Assembly (NCBI RefSeq): GCF_021295315.1
Contig: NZ_JAIMJA010000032.1
Location: 1-38,267, forward strand
Length of the DNA stretch: 38,267 bases
Source: Motilimonas cestriensis
GTDB lineage: Bacteria; Pseudomonadota; Gammaproteobacteria; Enterobacterales; CBDFNC01
Reading direction: 5' to 3'
Part shown: piece by piece, positions 33,734 through 38,267 of the stretch
How positions within the stretch are numbered: position 1 is the stretch's first letter
Layout: the number at the start of each line of letters is the position of its first letter
Made by a program: the position numbers and the translations under genes
The notes under the pieces: generated by a model
Told to the model about the DNA's origin: nothing
What the model saw: the letters and a program-made list of their open reading frames with translations, nothing else
Databases searched by the model: none

Positions 33734-35578
33734 ATGAACGCTTTTTCGCTCGCCGAGAATAAAATTTGGCCAACCGATAGTTTAGCAGTGTTAACTGAAG
33801 TGTTCGGTTATAGCAGTTTTCGCGAAGGCCAGCAGCAAGTTATTGAGCACGTCGCCCAAGGTGGCGATAGCTTAGTGATTATGCCGACCGGTGGCGGTAA
33901 GAGCTTATGCTATCAAATTCCGGCGTTACTGCGCGAAGGTGTTACCTTTGTGGTTTCGCCCTTGATTTCCTTGATGAAAGATCAAGTAGATGCACTTAAT
34001 GCTTGTGGGGTGCCAGCGGCTTACCTTAATTCCAGTTTAACGCGACCACAGCAGTTACAAATATTATCAGCCATTCGCCATGGCGAAATTAAACTGGTTT
34101 ATGTGGCGCCCGAGCGCTTAATGCAGCCCGATTTTCAAGCCAAGCTTCATGAAATTCCACTGGCACTTTTTGCCATTGATGAAGCCCATTGTATTTCACA
34201 GTGGGGCCATGATTTTCGCCCTGAGTACGCCATGTTGGGGCAATTAAAAGCCTTGTTCCCGCAAGTGCCCATGATGGCCCTAACTGCGACCGCTGATCAT
34301 GCCACTCAACAAGACATTCTACATCGGCTTAATTTAGACCAGCCAAAGATCAACATCAGCAGCTTTGACCGACCTAATATTCGTTATAACTTGGTTGAAA
34401 AATTCAAACCCCTTAGTCAGTTACTCACCTATATAAAGGCGCAAAACGGCCAAGGTGGCATTATTTATTGCGGCAGCCGTAAACGTACCGAAGAAGTGGC
34501 TGAAAAGCTAAAGCAACAAGGTTATAAAGCGGATTTCTATCACGCTGGTCGAGAGTTAGCAGAGCGCCAAGAGGTGCAAGATGCCTTCATCAAAGATGAG
34601 CTTGATATTGTGGCTGCCACCGTGGCTTTTGGTATGGGCATTAATAAACCAAACGTGCGTTTTGTGGTGCATTACGATATTCCGAAAAACATCGAGTCTT
34701 ATTACCAAGAAACCGGCCGAGCAGGACGTGATGGCTTAGAAGCGGAAGCCATGATGCTGTACGATCCTGCTGATATTGCACGGGTACGTGGCTTATTAGA
34801 AAAGAACAACAACCCCGATCAGTTGCGGGTAGAAATGCACAAACTGAATGCCATGGCGGCATTTGCCGAGGCGCAAACTTGTCGTCGTCAGGTATTGCTT
34901 AATTATTTTGGTGAGCACCAAAGCAAACCTTGTGGCAACTGTGATATTTGCCTTGATCCGCCAAAGTCGTTTGATGCCACCGAAGATGCGCAGAAATCGC
35001 TTTCCTGTGTTTATCGTATGGGACAAAGTTTTGGCATGGGCTATGTGGTTGAGGTGCTGCGTGGCTCGCAAAATCAGCGAGTAAAAGAGCATGGCCACGA
35101 CAAACTGTCCACCTTTGGTTTAGGCAAGCAGCAATCTACTGAATATTGGCTAAGTATTTTACGGCAACTGGTGCATTGTGGCTTCTTGCAACAAAACATT
35201 ACCCGAGGTTCGGTATTGCAGCTAACCGAAGCTGCGCGTCCTTTACTCAAAGGCGATATAAAACTAACCCTAGCGGTGCCACGTATCCAGCCGTTAAGTA
35301 GCAAAACCACCAAATCAAGTGGCAGCTCAAAGCTGGCGTTTTTGGATTATGACAAGGCGTTGTTTGCCCGTTTACGCAAACTGCGTAAAGAGCTAGCTGA
35401 CGCCGCCGATGTGCCACCTTATGTGGTGTTTAACGACGTAACATTAGCGGAAATGGCTGATTTGAAACCACGCAGCGAACGCGAATTCCTCGAAATAAGC
35501 GGCGTAGGTTATACCAAGCTTGAAAAGTACGGCAGTCCTTTTTTAGCAGCAATAGCAGAATACGAAGATGATTATTAA
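33734..35578 (+). CDS. recQ: ATP-dependent DNA helicase RecQ
   Basis: A 614-residue helicase of the RecF recombination pathway, unwinding DNA 3' to 5'. The Walker A loop MPTGGGKSLCYQ, the DEAH box (AIDEAHCISQWGHDFRPEY), the motif TGRAGRDG, the zinc-binding RecQ-CT cysteines (CRRQVLLNYF and CGNCDIC) and the C-terminal HRDC domain are all intact. Length fits E. coli RecQ. It is divergent from the binding protein gene (73 bp) and followed after 48 bp by a DUF3630 gene, a common arrangement in marine Gammaproteobacteria. Confidence 0.97.
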   Translation: MNAFSLAENKIWPTDSLAVLTEVFGYSSFREGQQQVIEHVAQGGDSLVIMPTGGGKSLCYQIPALLREGVTFVVSPLISLMKDQVDALNACGVPAAYLNSSLTRPQQLQILSAIRHGEIKLVYVAPERLMQPDFQAKLHEIPLALFAIDEAHCISQWGHDFRPEYAMLGQLKALFPQVPMMALTATADHATQQDILHRLNLDQPKINISSFDRPNIRYNLVEKFKPLSQLLTYIKAQNGQGGIIYCGSRKRTEEVAEKLKQQGYKADFYHAGRELAERQEVQDAFIKDELDIVAATVAFGMGINKPNVRFVVHYDIPKNIESYYQETGRAGRDGLEAEAMMLYDPADIARVRGLLEKNNNPDQLRVEMHKLNAMAAFAEAQTCRRQVLLNYFGEHQSKPCGNCDICLDPPKSFDATEDAQKSLSCVYRMGQSFGMGYVVEVLRGSQNQRVKEHGHDKLSTFGLGKQQSTEYWLSILRQLVHCGFLQQNITRGSVLQLTEAARPLLKGDIKLTLAVPRIQPLSSKTTKSSGSSKLAFLDYDKALFARLRKLRKELADAADVPPYVVFNDVTLAEMADLKPRSEREFLEISGVGYTKLEKYGSPFLAAIAEYEDDY

Positions 35579-35626
35579 CCCGTCATTTATTTAATTAGCG
35601 TATTTTATTTGCGCTTAAGGTAAGCA

Positions 35627-35938
35627 ATGAACTCCCTTTTTCCCGGTAACTGGTCGCTGCATATGCGTAGCGATGAACTGCAACTGTGCTTTAATCCTGA
35701 ATTCGACCTGCACTTTGATAACTTCCCTGAGTTTGCCGCGCATCTTACCACGTCACTCAACCTGAAATTGGTACAACAAGATATGGCAGCCGACTCCTAT
35801 TGCTGGGTGATCAACGATGCTGACAAGCACTTGCTACTCAACTATCAAGAAATGAGCCAAAGCTGTTGGTTTTGTGTCACCCGCGAGGATGATGAAGCGG
35901 TATTACTCAGCTTAGCCAATTGTTTAATCGCTAAGTGA
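35627..35938 (+). CDS. DUF3630 family protein
   Basis: A 103-residue cytoplasmic protein without motifs of known function. The pattern FPEFAAHLTTSLNL, CWVINDADKHLLLNYQEMSQSCWF fits the small DUF3630 family, often found directly after recQ. AAGG precedes the ATG. Co-transcription with recQ is likely; any role in DNA repair is guilt by association only. Confidence 0.7.
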   Translation: MNSLFPGNWSLHMRSDELQLCFNPEFDLHFDNFPEFAAHLTTSLNLKLVQQDMAADSYCWVINDADKHLLLNYQEMSQSCWFCVTREDDEAVLLSLANCLIAK

Positions 35939-35948
35939 ACCGTAAGCG

Positions 35949-36317
35949 TTAGCTTGCCCTATCAATGGGGCTTAGTGTATTGGCAAAGCGCGAGCCCATC
36001 ACATGGGTGTAAATTTCAGTGGTTTTAACATCTTCATGACCCAGTAAATCTTGCACTGTTCTAATATCAGTACCGTTTAGCAGTAATTGAGTAGCAAAAG
36101 AATGACGAAAGGTATGTGCCGTGACCCGCTTGGTTAATTGACTGGCGATCACCGCCTTACGCAGTGCTTTTCTAAATGCGGTTTCGTGGAGGTGATGGCG
36201 GCAAATATAGCCATCGTATGGGTGCTCACTACAATGACTTGAAGGAAAAAGATATTGCCAAGCAAAATCGGTTGCAGCACTAGCGTATTTTTTTATTAGG
36301 GAGGCGGGCAGCGACAT
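35949..36317 (-). pseudogene. intI: Integron integrase IntI, C-terminal remnant
   Basis: The 122 codons correspond to the last part of an integron tyrosine recombinase. They include the IntI-specific patch ([15 protein letters not shown], then [20 protein letters not shown]), the [12 protein letters not shown] box with catalytic His and Arg, [15 protein letters not shown] with the nucleophilic Tyr, and the closing SPID. The N-terminal core-binding domain and first catalytic Arg are missing; the upstream sequence is that of an IS1182 transposase remnant. The gene points away from the cassette-like region at 36956-37790, the normal geometry for an integron. Integration activity must be lost unless another integrase is present. 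Confidence 0.88.
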
Positions 36318-36769
36318 ATGCCTCAGCAGACTTTCATTATGATGAAACCACTCAGATTTGCCGCTGCCCGGCAGGCAATGAAATGTGGTGCAGCGGTGAT
36401 AATTTGAAAAGCCATCATCAACGCTACACGCGATTCTGTGGTTACTTAAAAGACTGCAAAGTATGCCCGCTGCAAGAGCAATGTATGCGAAAGCCCCCGA
36501 TAAAAACAGGGCGGCAAGTTCAGTTTAAAAATGATGAATCACGCAAGCAGCTGAGCTATATCGATAAAATGAAAGTTAAAATAGATAGCCCAATGGGGCG
36601 AAGGCAATATAGCAAACGACTGGGTTGTATCGAGCCGGTGTTCGGCAATATTACGGTGAATAAAGGCATGAATAAGTTGACGCTACGGGGACAAGCCAAA
36701 GTGAATGCCCAGTGGCAGCTGTATTGCCTTGTTCATAATCTTGAAAAGCTGCAAAAGACGATGCATTAG
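36311..36769 (+). pseudogene. IS1182-family transposase, C-terminal remnant
   Basis: From about 36311 the plus-strand frame reads [20 protein letters not shown] and on through [20 protein letters not shown] and CIEPVFGNITVNKGMNKLTL to a normal stop. These are the hallmarks of the C-terminal third of IS1182-family transposases (Cys cluster and final catalytic Glu region). The N-terminal two thirds are absent and replaced by the broken integrase gene. The exact junction lies between about 36300 and 36320. The inverted pieces GCGGGCAGCG and CGCTGCCCG on either side may have taken part in the rearrangement. Confidence 0.85.
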
Positions 36770-36955
36770 GCAGGGCTACCCCCCAATTGCCTGAAATTCA
36801 CCCCAAAACCAGCCTGAAACTCCCCATAAAAACGCCAAACCTTGATAATTTTCATCACAGCAGAAAAAGACTAAACAATTGAGTCAAAAAAAGAACTTAG
36901 CTATGGTTTGGTGCATCATAAAAATATATCTTAAAACGAGTAATTCTACAGGCTC
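36770..36955. other. Region between IS1182 remnant and cassette, possible attI
   Basis: This AT-rich stretch holds no gene. By position, between integrase remnant and first cassette boundary, it may contain the 3' end of the IS1182 element and the attI site, but I cannot recognise either sequence directly. Confidence 0.3.
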
Positions 36956-36965
36956 GTTAGCCGAC
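36956..36965 (+). other. Integron-core-like site at cassette 5' boundary
   Basis: GTTAGCCGAC contains GTTAGCC, which fits the integron core GTTRRRY at six of seven positions. Its first seven bases are the reverse complement of the GGCTAAC at the end of the Fic gene (37741-37747), and the match extends to 10 bp. Recombination would cut after the G. It is a short match, so the call rests on context. Confidence 0.5.
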
Positions 36966-36974
36966 TTCTACCAC

Positions 36975-37000
36975 CTTACTCATCAGTAAGTGTATACTTA
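36975..37000 (+). promoter_or_regulatory. Promoter and dyads upstream of the Fic gene
   Basis: CTTACT-catc-AGTAAG (36975-36990) overlaps TAAGT-gtat-ACTTA (36987-37000), giving two interlocked dyads. A -10-like TATACT lies inside the second at 36993-36998. This looks like an autoregulated promoter within the cassette. No good -35 element is visible. Confidence 0.45.
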
Positions 37001-37032
37001 GCCAAGTTTTACTTAAATTGAAGAAGACCACC

Positions 37033-37746
37033 ATGACAGCATTGACGGATAACATGTGGAATATGAAACCAAATATACCGTTGGCTAAACAACTTGCCAA
37101 AAGAGATGTACCAGCTTTGGTTTATGACGCTGTTAACCTCGAGGGTGTTGCAATGACTTTGCCTGAGGTGCAAACGATTCTGGATGGGATCACCGTAGGT
37201 GGCCATCGAATTAGTGATCAAAATATGGCAATGAACCAAGCTCGAGCATGGGAGCTTATTTTTGGCTTAGTTGATCAAGGTGAGTTTCAATTTAATAAAG
37301 AAACCGTTTTAAAAATTCACAATATAGCTGGCAAAGAAGAGGCGTTAGAGTGGGGTAAGTTTCGCTCTGGTTACGTTTCCATTACGGGTTCAGAGTATGA
37401 ACCTCCCGCTCCAGATGAGTTGGACGATAAATGGCTTGAAGTTGAGAGTCAGGTTAATAGTGAATCTGATTTTTACGATCAAGCAATTACTGCATTTTTA
37501 CAAATGGCACGCGCTCAATTTTTTTGGGATGTTAACAAACGTACCGGTCGGTTCATGATGAACGGTATTTTGTTGGCTAATGGTTTTCCTATCATTAATG
37601 TGCAAGCCAAACGTCAGCAAGAGTTTAATACGCTCATGCTCGATTTTTACTCTTCTAATGATATGACACAAATGAATAAGTTTTTACGAAGCTGTTTGGA
37701 TGAAAAGATTATTCGTAATTTCAAGCTAGATCTGAAAGTCGGCTAA
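37033..37746 (+). CDS. Fic-family protein with altered active-site motif
   Basis: A 237-residue Fic-fold protein. Fic enzymes transfer AMP or other nucleotides to hydroxyl groups of target proteins by means of the motif HxFx(D/E)GN(G/K)RxxR. Here the motif at residues 162-173 reads QFFWDVNKRTGR: the catalytic His is Gln and the next Gly is Val, while Phe164, Asp166, Asn168, Arg170 and Arg173 are kept. A segment like the N-terminal inhibitory helix, AVNLEG (33-38), carries the key Glu37. Without the His, canonical AMPylation is doubtful. The protein may use a different chemistry or act as a regulator. The ATG was preferred over a TTG five codons upstream. It is the only gene in the cassette-like region. 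Confidence 0.85.
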   Translation: MTALTDNMWNMKPNIPLAKQLAKRDVPALVYDAVNLEGVAMTLPEVQTILDGITVGGHRISDQNMAMNQARAWELIFGLVDQGEFQFNKETVLKIHNIAGKEEALEWGKFRSGYVSITGSEYEPPAPDELDDKWLEVESQVNSESDFYDQAITAFLQMARAQFFWDVNKRTGRFMMNGILLANGFPIINVQAKRQQEFNTLMLDFYSSNDMTQMNKFLRSCLDEKIIRNFKLDLKVG

Positions 37747-37788
37747 CAGATAAGAATAGGTGTCGCGAAGCCGACACCCTATATTCAA
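37741..37788 (+). other. attC-like hairpin interrupted by a group II intron
   Basis: GGCTAAC overlaps the Fic stop codon and matches the inverse core (R'') of an attC site. A stem follows: GGTGTCG pairs with CGACACC across a 6-nt loop, with further pairing of GAATA to TATTC around a bulge. TATATTCAA resembles the L' end seen just before the core in known attC sites. The expected GTTAGCC is absent because the intron sequence begins here. An alternative reading is a plain terminator hairpin. Confidence 0.5.
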
Positions 37789-37790
37789 GT

Positions 37791-38141
37791 GTGTGCGCCG
37801 AGCATGGCGTTGATCTAGGAGGTGAAAGTCCTCTACGGGCTCAATCGAGAGAGAACCGTTAGCCTATGCAAGGGTGTTCACCGCGAGGTGAAATCTGAAG
37901 GAAGCAAATGGCAAAATATGGCTGTGACGAACAGAAATCTGATAGTAGGCGGTGACAACTTGGGTAACCTAACACTATATAGATCAGCCCGTTAACTCGA
38001 TAGGAAGTGTGTCATTGTAAATCAGGCATAGCCATAGGAAAGAGCAACGTCTTACCTCGGGAGATCTTAATAATTGTCCAGTAGGACTAAAAGCATAGTG
38101 ATATGTTTTGATGATTATTAAGAAGTCAGCAGAGGGCATAG
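37791..38141 (+). mobile_element. Group II intron, 5' domain I region (truncated)
   Basis: The sequence opens GTGTGCGCCGAGCATGGCG, the conserved 5' end of bacterial group II introns. It continues with typical domain I blocks: TAGGAGGTGAAAGTCC, AACCGTTAGCCTATGCAAGG, ATCTGAAGGAAGC and GACGAACAGAAATC. Further on, CTTAATAAT (38066-38074) pairs with ATTATTAAG (38114-38122), probably the base of the ORF-bearing region, followed by AAGTCAGCAGAGG. The reverse transcriptase gene and the catalytic domain V are not present before the IS3 element begins, so the intron is split or truncated. The class is uncertain. The start could be two bases to either side. Confidence 0.88.
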
Positions 38142-38267
38142 TGTAGTGGTCAACTAAAACTGGCCACCTCGTTATAAGTTTTGAAGTATTCTGCTTCAGC
38201 CTTTTGTGGCGATAACCCCTTGTTAAACTGGTGAGGCCTGTACCGATTGAAATAACCGGTAATGTAA
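38142..38267 (-). mobile_element. IS3-family insertion sequence, 3' end (partial)
   Basis: The last 126 bp are the other terminus of an IS3-family element, starting TGTAGTGGTCAACTAAAAC, with the end of its OrfB gene just inside. It points leftwards, like the partial element at 1-127, and interrupts the group II intron. The bases flanking the two IS ends (TAG before this end, AAG after the other) are not a target duplication, so they probably belong to different copies. Confidence 0.85.
38150..38267 (-). CDS. IS3-family transposase OrfB, C-terminal fragment
   Basis: The minus-strand frame entering from the right edge ends YITGYFNRYRPHQFNKGLSP and then KAEAEYFKTYNEVASFS before a stop. This is the end of the DDE integrase domain of IS3-family OrfB proteins (YFNRYRPH...LSPQKAE). 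The catalytic residues lie outside the window. The stop codon is only a few bases inside the inverted repeat, which is normal. Confidence 0.88.
   Translation of the reverse strand, partial: YITGYFNRYRPHQFNKGLSPQKAEAEYFKTYNEVASFS

Larger units (their letters stand above)
36957..37788 (+). mobile_element. Putative integron gene cassette carrying a Fic gene
   Basis: The segment begins with TTAGCC, carries one promoter-distal gene in the outward direction, and ends in an inverse core GGCTAAC at the gene's stop codon plus a hairpin like an attC site. This is the plan of a mobile gene cassette: one gene plus one attC. The cassette has about 75 bp of leader with its own palindromic promoter region, unusual for ordinary cassettes but known for toxin cassettes. 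The right core site seems to be lost through the adjacent intron. Confidence 0.55.

Noticed and set aside
35943-35956. GTTAGCT next to the integrase stop as a further integron core site
   Set aside because: It is at the wrong side of the integrase for attI, lies partly in the coding end, and no hairpin partner is found.
1-38267. Window as a circular 38-kb element closed by one IS3 copy
   Set aside because: The orientation of both IS ends would allow it, but the flanking bases (AAG and TAG) are not a target duplication. recQ, azlCD and phoA-type genes suggest chromosome, and no replication gene is present.

Overview
The window looks like a stretch of chromosome from a marine gammaproteobacterium of the Alteromonadales/Vibrionales type. 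The evidence is the set of lineage-typical families (DUF3360 transporter, DUF3833 lipoprotein, TIGR02647, DUF3630 after recQ, chalcone-isomerase-like lipid-associated protein) and a relic integron. I cannot name a genus. Each end of the window lies about 126-127 bp inside an IS3-family element, so the window is probably a whole assembly contig that broke at IS copies.

Left part (1-8.9 kb): an SBP_bac_3-type periplasmic protein and a PhoA-family alkaline phosphatase behind a good Pho box, flanked by two copies of a 107-bp palindromic intergenic repeat; a Fur-controlled TonB-dependent receptor with a two-domain HmuY-like lipoprotein, probably for heme or iron uptake; a divergent KDG-type sugar kinase; a small zinc-ribbon membrane protein; and a Blc-type lipocalin.

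8.9-16.5 kb: an azlCD amino-acid exporter led by a MarR-GNAT fusion regulator. Divergent from it is a five-gene operon made of a TackOD1 zinc protein with a degenerate GGDEF domain, a processive membrane glycosyltransferase, an HlyD/Alg44-like periplasmic adaptor, a chalcone-isomerase-like exported protein and a DUF3833 lipoprotein. I read it as a regulated exopolysaccharide synthesis and export locus of uncharacterised type. A 66-bp tandem repeat sits inside it.

16.5-27.3 kb: small conserved and unrecognised proteins, a Tim44-domain protein, LysR with a DUF3360 transporter, TetR with a glutathione S-transferase around a clear operator, a two-region membrane protein, and a small cysteine-rich membrane protein. 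A GACAT-N3-ATGTC palindrome occurs upstream of two unlinked genes here. A REP-like palindrome is split by an internally deleted IS110/IS1111-group relic.

27.3-33.7 kb: imelysin (IrpA-like), di-heme oxidoreductase, a second imelysin and DUF1513, a putative iron-acquisition cluster with a Fur-like site; then an orphan periplasmic binding protein.

33.7-38.3 kb: recQ and DUF3630, then a dense mobile-DNA junction. It holds the C-terminal remnant of an integron integrase, the C-terminal remnant of an IS1182 transposase, what looks like a single integron cassette carrying a Fic protein (core-like site GTTAGCC before it and the inverse site GGCTAAC plus a hairpin after it), the 5' part of a group II intron placed in the attC-like site, and an IS3 element interrupting the intron. 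This decayed integron and the polysaccharide operon are the two most interesting parts of the window.
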